Below are positions 49,988-58,376 of a DNA stretch of 64,000 nt, one piece after another (position 1 is the stretch's first letter; each line of letters opens with the position of its first letter). This stretch comes from Synechococcus sp. M16.1 (GTDB lineage Bacteria > Cyanobacteriota > Cyanobacteriia > PCC-6307 > Cyanobiaceae): assembly GCF_014279895.1 (NCBI RefSeq), contig NZ_CP047954.1, positions 1,922,001-1,986,000 on the forward strand, given 5' to 3'. The notes beneath the pieces are model-generated. The model did no database searches and was not told the DNA's origin. It saw only the letters and a list, made by a program, of their open reading frames with translations. A program made the position numbers and the translations under genes.

Positions 49988-52900
49988 GCCTGCTGCACGC
50001 CACCTGGCTTCCCGCCATCCGCACCTCCAGCAGTTCCGGTCAACCGGCACTGCTTGTTTGGGCTGACACCTGGCGGGTGGCCACACCGGAAGGCCCCGGC
50101 CTCACCCCCGCGCTGCACCCCTTCACCCTCAGCCATGAAGACCTCAGGGCCTGGCTGAGCGAACGCGACCTTTTGCCGGGCGGCTGCATTGATGCCACGG
50201 CCTGTCTCACCCTGCCGAGCCGCACGGTGAAGCCGCGCAAAAGCCGCAGCAAAAAAGAGGAGCCAACACCGGAACCACCTGGCTGGACCGGGCTACCGAT
50301 GCAGGCCGGCGAACCGATCCCCAAGCAAACCGAATGGTGGCCCTGGCAGGTGCAAGGGCTCGCGGTGGAACCATCAGCTGCGACGGAGTGGCTGTCCCGA
50401 TTGCCCCTCTCCGGCACCAATCCAGACCTGGCTGACGAGCTGCGCTGGTGGAGCCATCTACAGCGCTGGGCCCTGAGCCTGGTGGCCCGGGGCCGCTGGA
50501 TTCCCCAGATGGAGCTCAGCAAAGGGGAGGGTTATCCGCATCGGGCCCGCTGGGTGCCGCTGCTCAACCGGGAAGAAGACCGGCGCCGGCTGGAGGATCT
50601 GGCGGCCAGCCTGCCGCTTGTGGCCACCTGTGCCTTGCCCTGGCGAGAACCCCTTGGGCGCCGCAGCAACCGCACCACCCGGTTGCGACCGGAGGCCATG
50701 CGGGCCGCCAACCCTGTGGCCAGCTGCCGGCCCCGCAGCGGACGCCTGCGGGTGGCGACGCTGCTGGAAGACCTGGTGGACGCGCAGCTGCGCAAGGACT
50801 TTGAACCATCCACCGATGGGCTTAATCCCCTGCTGACCCTCTGGCAGGAGGCCCTGGGGTCGGAGACCGGGGTGATCGAGATCGGTGATGAAGAGGCCGA
50901 ACGCCTGGCCACCGCCAGCCATCACTGGAGGGAAGGCATCGCCGGCGGTTTTGCTGCGGCCCGCACCTGCCTTGAGCTGCACACCCCGCCGGATGGGGAA
51001 GATCTCTGGGAGCTGCGCTTCGGGCTGCAGGCGGAAGCCGACCCCAGCCTGAAGCTCCCGGCAGCCGCAGCCTGGGCCTCCGGCGCCGAGATGCTGCAAC
51101 TCGGGGAGATCCAGGTGGATCAACCGGGCGAAGTGCTGCTGGAGGGCCTGGGACGAGCCCTCACGGTGTTCCCACCGATCGAACGGGGGCTGGAGAGCGC
51201 GACGCCGGACACGATGCAGCTGACCCCTGCCGAAGCCTTCGTGCTGGTGCGCACGGCTGCCCGCCAGCTGCGGGATGCCGGCGTGGGGGTGGAGCTGCCG
51301 CCGAGCCTCTCCGGCGGCCTGGCCAGCCGGCTGGGCCTGTCGATCAAGGCCGAACTCCCGGAACGCTCCCGCGGCTTCACCCTGGGCGAATGTCTGGACT
51401 GGGAGTGGGATCTGATGATCGGCGGGGTGACGCTCACCCTGCGGGAACTGGAGCGTCTGAGCGGCAAGCGCAGCCCCTTGGTGCGCCACAAGGGGGCCTG
51501 GATCGAACTGCGGCCCAACGACCTCAAGAACGCCGAACGCTTCTGTGGCGCGAAACCGGAACTGAGCCTCGATGACGCGCTGCGGCTGACAGGAACGGAA
51601 GGGGAACTGCTGATGCGGATGCCGGTGCATCGCTTCGACGCCGGCCCAAGGCTCCAGTCGGTGCTGGAGCAATACCACCAGCAGAAGGCGCCCGATCCCC
51701 TGCCGGCTCCTGAGGGATTCAGCGGTCAGCTGCGGCCCTATCAGGAGCGGGGCCTCGGCTGGCTCGCCTTCCTGCACCGCTTCGACCAGGGGGCCTGCCT
51801 GGCTGACGACATGGGCTTGGGCAAAACCATCCAGCTGCTGGCGTTTCTGCAGCACCTCAAAGCAGAGCAGGAACTGAAGCGCCCGGTGCTGCTGGTGGCC
51901 CCCACCTCGGTGCTCACCAACTGGCGACGGGAGGCGGAATCGTTCACCCCGGAGTTGAGGGTCACCGAGCATTACGGCCCCCGCCGCCCCTCCACACCGG
52001 CCGAACTCAAGAAAGCGTTGAAGGAGGTGGATCTGGTGCTCACCAGTTACGGACTCCTGCAACGGGACAGCGAACTGCTGGAAACCCAGGACTGGCAGGG
52101 GGTGGTGATTGACGAAGCCCAGGCGATCAAGAACCCCGGCGCCAAACAGAGCCAGGCCGCCCGGGATCTGGCCCGACCCGGCCGCAGCAAAAGCAACCGC
52201 TTCCGCATCGCCCTCACCGGCACCCCCGTGGAGAACCGGGTGAGCGAACTGTGGGCCTTGATGGACTTCCTCAACCCCAAGGTGCTGGGGGAAGAGGACT
52301 TCTTCCGCCAGCGCTACCGGATGCCGATCGAGCGGTATGGGGACATGTCGTCCCTGCGGGACCTCAAAGGCCGCGTGGGTCCGTTCATCCTGCGCCGGCT
52401 GAAAACAGACAAAACGATCATTTCCGATCTGCCGGAGAAGGTGGAGCTGAGCGAATGGGTGGGGCTGAGCAAGGAGCAGAAATCCCTGTACAGCAAGACC
52501 GTGGAAGACACCCTCGATGCCATTGCACGGGCACCGCGCGGGCAGCGCCACGGGCAGGTGCTGGCCCTGCTCACCCGGTTGAAACAGATCTGCAACCACC
52601 CCGCCCTGGCCCTGAGCGAAGGGGCCGTGGACGATGGCTTCCTGGGCCGTTCGGCCAAGCTGCAGCGGCTTGAGGAAATCCTCGATGAGGTGATCGAAGC
52701 GGGCGATCGGGCCCTGCTGTTCACCCAGTTCGCCGAATGGGGGCATCTGCTGCAGGCCTGGATGCAGCAGCGCTGGAAATCAGAGGTGCCCTTCCTGCAC
52801 GGCGGCACCCGCAAGAGCGAGCGCCAGGCGATGGTGGATCGCTTCCAGGAGGATCCCCGCGGTCCGCAGTTGTTCTTGCTCTCGTTGAAAGCAGGTGGTG

Positions 52901-53181
52901 TGGGCCTCAACCTCACCCGGGCCAGCCACGTGTTCCACATCGACCGCTGGTGGAACCCAGCTGTGGAGAACCAGGCCACCGACCGGGCCTATCGGATCGG
53001 CCAGACCAACCGGGTGATGGTGCACAAATTCATCACCAGCGGCTCGGTGGAGGAAAAGATCGATCGCATGATCCGCGAAAAATCACGCCTGGCTGAGGAT
53101 GTGATCGGCTCCGGCGAGGATTGGCTGGGAAGCCTCGGTGGCGATCAATTGCGCGATCTCGTCGCCTTGGAGGACACCTGA
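49984..53181 (+). CDS. SNF2-family DNA-dependent ATPase / helicase-like protein
   Basis: A 1065-residue SWI2/SNF2 protein. The first about 570 residues form the bacterial SNF2-associated N-terminal region. Then come the two RecA lobes: motif Q/I (LRPYQERGLGWLAFLHRF, DDMGLGKTIQLLAFL), Ia (VLLVAPTSVLTNWRREAESF), II (VVIDEAQAIKN), III (ALTGTPVENRVSELWALMDFL), and IV-VI (FLHGGTRKSERQAMVDRF, LKAGGVGLNLTRASHVFHIDRWWNPAVENQATDRAYRIGQ). It likely moves along DNA and remodels protein-DNA complexes; its cellular role is unknown. It is translationally linked to the SWIM protein that follows. Confidence 0.93.
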   Translation: MSLLHATWLPAIRTSSSSGQPALLVWADTWRVATPEGPGLTPALHPFTLSHEDLRAWLSERDLLPGGCIDATACLTLPSRTVKPRKSRSKKEEPTPEPPGWTGLPMQAGEPIPKQTEWWPWQVQGLAVEPSAATEWLSRLPLSGTNPDLADELRWWSHLQRWALSLVARGRWIPQMELSKGEGYPHRARWVPLLNREEDRRRLEDLAASLPLVATCALPWREPLGRRSNRTTRLRPEAMRAANPVASCRPRSGRLRVATLLEDLVDAQLRKDFEPSTDGLNPLLTLWQEALGSETGVIEIGDEEAERLATASHHWREGIAGGFAAARTCLELHTPPDGEDLWELRFGLQAEADPSLKLPAAAAWASGAEMLQLGEIQVDQPGEVLLEGLGRALTVFPPIERGLESATPDTMQLTPAEAFVLVRTAARQLRDAGVGVELPPSLSGGLASRLGLSIKAELPERSRGFTLGECLDWEWDLMIGGVTLTLRELERLSGKRSPLVRHKGAWIELRPNDLKNAERFCGAKPELSLDDALRLTGTEGELLMRMPVHRFDAGPRLQSVLEQYHQQKAPDPLPAPEGFSGQLRPYQERGLGWLAFLHRFDQGACLADDMGLGKTIQLLAFLQHLKAEQELKRPVLLVAPTSVLTNWRREAESFTPELRVTEHYGPRRPSTPAELKKALKEVDLVLTSYGLLQRDSELLETQDWQGVVIDEAQAIKNPGAKQSQAARDLARPGRSKSNRFRIALTGTPVENRVSELWALMDFLNPKVLGEEDFFRQRYRMPIERYGDMSSLRDLKGRVGPFILRRLKTDKTIISDLPEKVELSEWVGLSKEQKSLYSKTVEDTLDAIARAPRGQRHGQVLALLTRLKQICNHPALALSEGAVDDGFLGRSAKLQRLEEILDEVIEAGDRALLFTQFAEWGHLLQAWMQQRWKSEVPFLHGGTRKSERQAMVDRFQEDPRGPQLFLLSLKAGGVGLNLTRASHVFHIDRWWNPAVENQATDRAYRIGQTNRVMVHKFITSGSVEEKIDRMIREKSRLAEDVIGSGEDWLGSLGGDQLRDLVALEDT

Positions 53182-53183
53182 CC

Positions 53184-54071
53184 ATGACCCTCAGCAACGG
53201 CAGCAGCAACGGCATCACCGCCATCGGCGACGACGGCCTGGGCCAACAGCCCTGGTGGGTGGAGCAGTGGATGGAGCTGATCAACGGCTACCGCTTCAAG
53301 AAACGGTTGGAGCGGGCCTGGGGCTACGCCCGTGAAGGCCATGTGACCTCGATCCGCTTCGAAGGCCGCCGCGTGCATGCCCGCGTTCAGGGCACCGATG
53401 AAGCGCCCTACAAGGTGAAGCTCTGGCTGGATGTGCTCAACGATGAGGACTGGGGCTATGTGCTGGAAGCGCTGACCCAGAAAGCCCGCTGGTCGGCCCA
53501 GCTGCTGGCGGGGATCATGCCCTCCGACATCGAACGGGCCTTTGCCGCCAGCGGCAAACGCCTGTTCCCGTTCAAGTTGCAGGAGGTGCGCAGCGAGTGC
53601 AGCTGCCCCGACAAAGCCAACCCCTGCAAACACATCAGCGCGGTGTATTTCCTGATGGGGGATCGCTTCAGTGAAGACCCCTTCGTGCTGTTCCAACTGC
53701 GGGGCCGCAACCGGGCTCGGCTGCTGGAAGACCTGGCAGAGCACCGGCGCAAGGCCCTGGCCGAGCGGGCGGCGGCAGCCAAGGAGGAGAACAAAGCCAG
53801 CACATCTGAAGAGGCAACACCGCTGCCGCCCCATGCGGCGGTGCAGGACCCGGCCCTGTGGTGGCGCTACAACCGCAGCCTCGATGGCGACCTGGTGGTG
53901 ATCACCCCAGCCATGGAGGGCGACACGGGCCTCGATGCCGCCGGAGAGCTGCCGCTGGCCGAAGACCCACGCTTCGCCGATGCGCGCAGCACCTTCCTGA
54001 ACAACCTCAAGGCCCATGGCCAGGCCAGTGCCCAGAAGGCGATGCTGCAGGCCATGGCAGCCGGCAGCTGA
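53184..54071 (+). CDS. SWIM zinc-finger protein
   Basis: A 295-residue protein beginning ATG 53184, 2 nt after the SNF2 stop. The SWIM motif CxCx(n)CxH is seen in SECSCPDKANPCKHISAVYF (about residues 136-155). The N-terminal part (PWWVEQWMELINGYRFKKRLERAWGYAREGHV) and a Lys/Ala/Glu-rich segment (KALAERAAAAKEENKAS) flank it. SWIM proteins next to SNF2 ATPases are a known bacterial pairing; they probably act together on DNA. The C-terminal third is not recognised. Confidence 0.88.
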   Translation: MTLSNGSSNGITAIGDDGLGQQPWWVEQWMELINGYRFKKRLERAWGYAREGHVTSIRFEGRRVHARVQGTDEAPYKVKLWLDVLNDEDWGYVLEALTQKARWSAQLLAGIMPSDIERAFAASGKRLFPFKLQEVRSECSCPDKANPCKHISAVYFLMGDRFSEDPFVLFQLRGRNRARLLEDLAEHRRKALAERAAAAKEENKASTSEEATPLPPHAAVQDPALWWRYNRSLDGDLVVITPAMEGDTGLDAAGELPLAEDPRFADARSTFLNNLKAHGQASAQKAMLQAMAAGS

Positions 54072-54085
54072 CGCGGAGCAGAGCC

Positions 54086-54565
54086 ATGGCCCGTGAAGCC
54101 GCCTGGCTCACCGCCGACAAACAAAGGCTCGCCGCAGTGCTGCTGCAATCGCATCAACGGGCCTTCAGCAGGCCGCTGATCGCCTCCGCCCAACCGGGCC
54201 AGCCGAAGCGGCTGCTTTGCCAGAACCTGTTTGCCTGCGGCTTTCCGGTGCTGGCTCACGGCACTGAGCAGGATCCCTCACTCAGTTACGCCAACGCTGC
54301 GGCCCTGCAGCTGTGGGACAGCCACTGGGATGGGCTGATTGGCATGCCCTCACGGCTCACCGCCCCGGACAGCGAACGGGCGGAACGCAGCAGCGCCCTG
54401 GGCCAGGCCAAACGCCTCGATGCCGTGCAGAACTATCGCGGCATTCGCATCAGCCGCAAAGGGCGGCGATTCATGATCAACAAGGCCCGGATCTGGACCC
54501 TCTGGGATGCAGAAGAGCGGATCTGCGGCCAGGCGGCCTGCTTCAGCGACTGGTGGTGGCTTTAA
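54086..54565 (+). CDS. MEKHLA domain protein
   Basis: A 159-residue protein with the MEKHLA pattern, a PAS-like fold: SLSYANAAALQLWDSHWDGLIGMPSRLTAPDSERAERSS, then NYRGIRISRKGRRFMINKARIWTLWD, ending in AACFSDWWWL. It begins 14 nt after the SWIM gene stop. A PAS-like fold suggests binding of a small molecule or protein; no function is established. Its place behind the SNF2-SWIM pair may be operon membership or read-through. Confidence 0.82.
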   Translation: MAREAAWLTADKQRLAAVLLQSHQRAFSRPLIASAQPGQPKRLLCQNLFACGFPVLAHGTEQDPSLSYANAAALQLWDSHWDGLIGMPSRLTAPDSERAERSSALGQAKRLDAVQNYRGIRISRKGRRFMINKARIWTLWDAEERICGQAACFSDWWWL

Positions 54566-54731
54566 GGAGATTCGGTTTCAACACCATCCCTGTGGTGCCA
54601 GCCGAACCTGGTGGTACAGACCGAATCAAAACGGACGGTTCTCACGCTTCTGGTTCTCATCCAAGCGGCGCAGATTGTGATGGCGGGCGATCAACCCAGT
54701 CCGCAGATGTTCATTCTTCGGAGCCACCATC

Positions 54732-55124
54732 ATGCTGACCCTGCGCCAATCCCCCTTTGATCTGTTCGAGCGTCTCGAACAACAACTGGCCACCGCTGAG
54801 CGCGTTCCCAACGCCGAAATCCGCGAAACCGAGACCAGCTACACCGTGCAACTGGAACTGCCCGGGGTGGACCGCGACTCGATCGACGTCAAGGCCACCG
54901 ATCGCAACCTGGTGATCAGCGCTGAACGCCCAGCCACAGGCAGCGATGACAGCAACGCACCGCTGCTGAGCGAATTCCGCAGCGGCACCTGGAGCCGCAG
55001 CTTCCGTTTCCCCCAGAGCCTCGATCGCGACCAGCTCAAGGCCAGTTATCGGGACGGCATTCTTGAAATCAACGCCGGCAAAGCGGTGGAACACACCAGC
55101 GTTTCGGTGAAGGTGGAGAGCTGA
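54732..55124 (+). CDS. Hsp20/alpha-crystallin small heat-shock protein
   Basis: A 130-residue ATP-independent holdase. It has a short N-terminal arm (SPFDLFERLEQQLATAERVP), the alpha-crystallin domain (ETETSYTVQLELPGVDRDSIDVKATDRNLVISAERP, SGTWSRSFRFPQSLDRDQLKASYRDGILEINAGKA) and a short tail. A C-terminal IxI/V-like motif is seen only as SVSVKV. The 166-nt gap upstream shows no CIRCE element. A terminator follows at 55205-55231. Confidence 0.93.
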   Translation: MLTLRQSPFDLFERLEQQLATAERVPNAEIRETETSYTVQLELPGVDRDSIDVKATDRNLVISAERPATGSDDSNAPLLSEFRSGTWSRSFRFPQSLDRDQLKASYRDGILEINAGKAVEHTSVSVKVES

Positions 55125-55204
55125 TCAGGTCCTGAATCAGAACCTGAGCACTAAGCCTTGAGCTGGACAAGCCCAACACACCAAGACAAGAAGAACGGAA
55201 GCCC

Positions 55205-55231
55205 AACCCCTGCCAACGGCAGGGGTTTTTT
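55205..55231 (+). terminator. Rho-independent terminator after the Hsp20 gene
   Basis: AACCCCTGCC and GGCAGGGGTT form a 10-bp stem around AAC (55215-55217), and the right arm runs into a six-T run. It lies 80 nt after the Hsp20 stop. It is not a good terminator in the opposite direction, since no T run follows on the minus strand. Confidence 0.88.
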
Positions 55232-55249
55232 GTTGAAGCAAGGGCGAAA

Positions 55250-56545
55250 TCAGCCGCCGAGGCCGAGGAAGAAACGGCCGATGAACAGCAGGCTGAAGCC
55301 ACTGAAAAACACCAGACCGAACCAGCAGAAGGCCTGGGTGAGCCGCCCATAACGGTGCGCCACTGGAACCAAGGGGCTGTTGATCGTGTCCATGGCCATC
55401 CAGGCGAACAGAGGAGCGGTGAGGAAGCTGCCGGTCATCGCCCCGAAGACGAAATCCTTCACGCCGATTCCGCCGCTCTTGGCCACCACCAGCGCCAGCA
55501 CAGCGGCCAGGAAATGCACGATCACCCAGATGTCGAAGCGACGCTGCATGGGCCCCGGCGCTGAATCTCCACTGTCGTGATGACGCAGCAGCCCCTAAAT
55601 CGCCGCAATGCTGCGGGGATAGGCATCCAGGCAGGTGAGGGTGGTGCTGAACATGGCGGAAAAGGCCGCCGGGATGATCACCCAGGCCGCCCAACCACCC
55701 ATGGCGGCGGTGTAGAGCTTGATCAGCTTCTGGGCGAAGGACACGCCACTGCCGGCCAGCATTCCGTCTCCGCTGCCGTACATCGTGTAGGCGCCCAGGA
55801 TCACAAAGAACATGGCCGTCACGACGGTGACGCCATAGCCGAGGTTGAAATCGAACTCGGCCTCCTTCGGCGTCGCGGTGTGCTCGGTGTCGCGCGCCCG
55901 GGAGAACATCCACAACGATGGCCACACGCACATCTCCACCGGTCCGGGCATCCAGCCCATCAGGGGAATCAGGAAGGCCAGGTTGGCCAGGGTCCAGGGG
56001 CTGGGATCCGTGCTGACCCAACTGGCCGCCACATCCCCGACGGGGCCGCGGATCAGCAGCGATGCAGCCGCAATCCCCGTGAGCAGGGTGAGCAGCACCA
56101 CCAACAACTTGGAGAGACGGTCGAGCGCCCGGTAATGCCCCAGCAGCAGCACCAGGCCACTTACCGCCAGCACGGCGATGGACAGTCCGTAGGGGTCCAA
56201 CCCCGCCAGCAGAGGGATGTTGGTGAGCAGCAGCCCCGCCACAAAACTCACCGCCGCGATGGTGAAGGTGCCGGTGACCAGGCTCACCACCAGGTACAGC
56301 GGCAGGTAGAGGGGATTGCGTTTCTGGAAACCCTCCAGCAGCGACAGTCCGGTGGCCGCTGTGAAGCGGGTACCCACGCGCAGGAACGGGTACTTGATCA
56401 GATTGGTGAGCAGGATCAGGCCCACCAGCGCAAAGCCAAATCGGGCACCCGCCGTGGTGGACGACATCAAGTGGGATCCACCGATGCAGGCACCGGCCAA
56501 AAGGATCCCGGGTCCAATGCTGCGTCGCAGCGTCGATGACGCCAT
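55250..56545 (-). pseudogene. Nramp-related membrane transporter gene interrupted by in-frame TAG
   Basis: From ATG 56545 about 432 codons, broken once at TAG 55595-55597 after YPRSIAAI. The frame then continues GLLRHHDSGDSAPG and MQRRFDIWVIVHFLAAVLALVV to 55250. About eleven hydrophobic helices are visible (GPGILLAGACIGGSHLM..., FALVGLILLTNLIKYPF, ...). CAG to TAG (Gln) would explain the break. TM1 reads IGGSH where Nramp has DPGN, and TM6 reads MPGPVEM where Nramp has MPH, so metal selectivity would differ even if intact. It could still make a truncated protein of 316 residues. Confidence 0.8.
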
Positions 56546-56627
56546 CACAAGGTTGCGGTTGCTACCAGTCTCCGCCGCCTTGCCCCGCTGAATCTCCGTA
56601 GAGTCGACTTCCGTCACGGTCGGTTTC

Positions 56628-58376
56628 ATGGTCGTTGCTCCCGCTGCTCCGAAGCTGTCGCTGCAGTGCGAGGCCATCGCCGCCGACACCACCACGATCC
56701 GCTCCCTCGACTGGGACCGCAGCCGCTTCGACATTGAATTCGGCCTGCGCAACGGCACCACCTACAACGCCTTCCTGGTGCGGGGGGAACGCACCGCCCT
56801 GATCGACACCAGCCACGCCAAGTTCCGCGACACCTGGATCCCCCTGCTCAAGCAGCAGATCGATCCAACTGCGATCGATGTGTTGATCGTGAGCCACACC
56901 GAACCCGACCACTCCGGATTGATCGGTGACCTGATCGATCTCAATCCTGAGATCGAAATCGTGGGATCGAAGGTGGCCCTGCAGTTCCTCAAGGACCAGG
57001 TGCACAGGCCGTTCAAATCCCGTGCGGTGAAGTCGGGCGAGGAATTGGATCTCGGCACCAACCCCGAGAGCGGCATCCAGCACCGCTTCGAATTCCTCAG
57101 TGCTCCGAACCTGCACTGGCCGGACACGATCTTTTCCTTCGATCACGGCACCGGCATCCTTTACACCTGCGATGCCTTTGGTCTGCATTACTGCTCTGAC
57201 GACGTCTTCGACGCCGACCCCGGCGCCATCGCCCCTGATTTCCGCTTCTACTACGACTGCCTGATGGGCCCGAATGCCCGCAGCGTGCTGCAGGCCCTCA
57301 AGCGCATGGATGGCCTGCCGAAGATCAACACCATCGCGGTGGGCCACGGGCCGCTGTTGCGGCATCACCTCAGCCACTGGATCAGCGACTACCGCGAGTG
57401 GAGCGGCCAGCGCAGCAAAGGCGAGAGCTATGCCGCCGTTTGTTATCTGAGCCAGTACGGCTTCTCCGATCGGATCAGCCAGGCCATTGCCCACGGCATC
57501 GGCAAGGCAGATGCCCCGGTGCAGCTGGTGGACCTGCGGGCCACCGACCCCCAGGAACTCACCGCCCTGGTGGGCGATGCCAAGGCTGTTGTGGTGCCGA
57601 CCTGGCCCGCGGAACCGGAACCGGATCTCCAGGCCTCGATCGGAACCCTGCTGGCGGCCCTGCATCCCAAACAACTGGTGGGGGTGTACGACGCCTTCGG
57701 CGGCAACGATGAACCGATCGACGCCGTCGCCGATCAACTGCGCAGCCAGGGGCAGAAGCAAGCCTTCAGCCCATTGCGGATCAAACAGCTGCCCCAGGGC
57801 AGCGACTACCAACGCTGTGAGGAGTCGGGCACCGACCTCGGCCAGCTGCTGACCAAAGAAAAGACAATCGCGGCGATGAAAAGCCTCGATGGCGACCTCG
57901 ACAAGGCCCTGGGTCGCATCAGCGGTGGCCTTTATGTGGTGACCGCCAGCCAGGGGGAGGGCGAATCGCAACGCCGCAGCGCCATGGTGGCCAGCTGGGT
58001 GAGCCAGGCCAGCTTCACCCCACCGGGCCTCACCATCGCCGTCGCCAAAGACCGTGCGATCGAAGCCCTGATGCAGGTGGGCGACCGCTTCGTGCTGAAC
58101 GTTCTACGGCAGGACAATCATCAACAACTGATGCGCCATTTCCTCAAGCGCTTCCCCCCCGGTGCCGATCGTTTCGCTGGGGTGAACGTGCTGGAGGGAA
58201 CCGCTGATGGCGGCCCGGTGCTCGCCGATGCCCTGGCCTTTCTGGGCTGCCGAGTGGAGCAACGGATGGAGGGCCCCGATCACTGGATCATCTATGCCGT
58301 GGTGGAGCAGGGCAATGTGGCCGATGCCGAGGCCAGCACGGCGGTGCACCACCGCAAAGTGGGGAACCACTACTGA
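56628..58376 (+). CDS. flv3: Flavodiiron protein, Flv3-type
   Basis: Cyanobacterial class C flavodiiron protein that reduces O2 to water with electrons from photosystem I. The 582-residue protein has an MBL-like diiron domain with intact ligands (HTEPDH, 90-95; the HW in APNLHWPDT; D in YTCDAFGLHYC; H in VGHGPLL), a flavodoxin domain (YAAVCYLSQYGFSDRISQAI) and a C-terminal flavin reductase domain (MVASWVSQASFTPPGLTIAVAKDRA). The intact ligand set fits Flv3 rather than Flv1. The Flv1-type gene starts at its stop (TGATG). Confidence 0.92.
   Translation: MVVAPAAPKLSLQCEAIAADTTTIRSLDWDRSRFDIEFGLRNGTTYNAFLVRGERTALIDTSHAKFRDTWIPLLKQQIDPTAIDVLIVSHTEPDHSGLIGDLIDLNPEIEIVGSKVALQFLKDQVHRPFKSRAVKSGEELDLGTNPESGIQHRFEFLSAPNLHWPDTIFSFDHGTGILYTCDAFGLHYCSDDVFDADPGAIAPDFRFYYDCLMGPNARSVLQALKRMDGLPKINTIAVGHGPLLRHHLSHWISDYREWSGQRSKGESYAAVCYLSQYGFSDRISQAIAHGIGKADAPVQLVDLRATDPQELTALVGDAKAVVVPTWPAEPEPDLQASIGTLLAALHPKQLVGVYDAFGGNDEPIDAVADQLRSQGQKQAFSPLRIKQLPQGSDYQRCEESGTDLGQLLTKEKTIAAMKSLDGDLDKALGRISGGLYVVTASQGEGESQRRSAMVASWVSQASFTPPGLTIAVAKDRAIEALMQVGDRFVLNVLRQDNHQQLMRHFLKRFPPGADRFAGVNVLEGTADGGPVLADALAFLGCRVEQRMEGPDHWIIYAVVEQGNVADAEASTAVHHRKVGNHY

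Noticed and set aside
50458-52746. A 762-codon open frame antisense to the SNF2 gene
   Set aside because: Same shadow effect; no recognisable domain and no start context, while the SNF2 frame is certain.
55137-56021. A 294-codon minus-strand frame across the Nramp gene
   Set aside because: It is a shifted reading of the Nramp sequence; the hydrophobic helices are in the other frame, interrupted only by TAG 55595.
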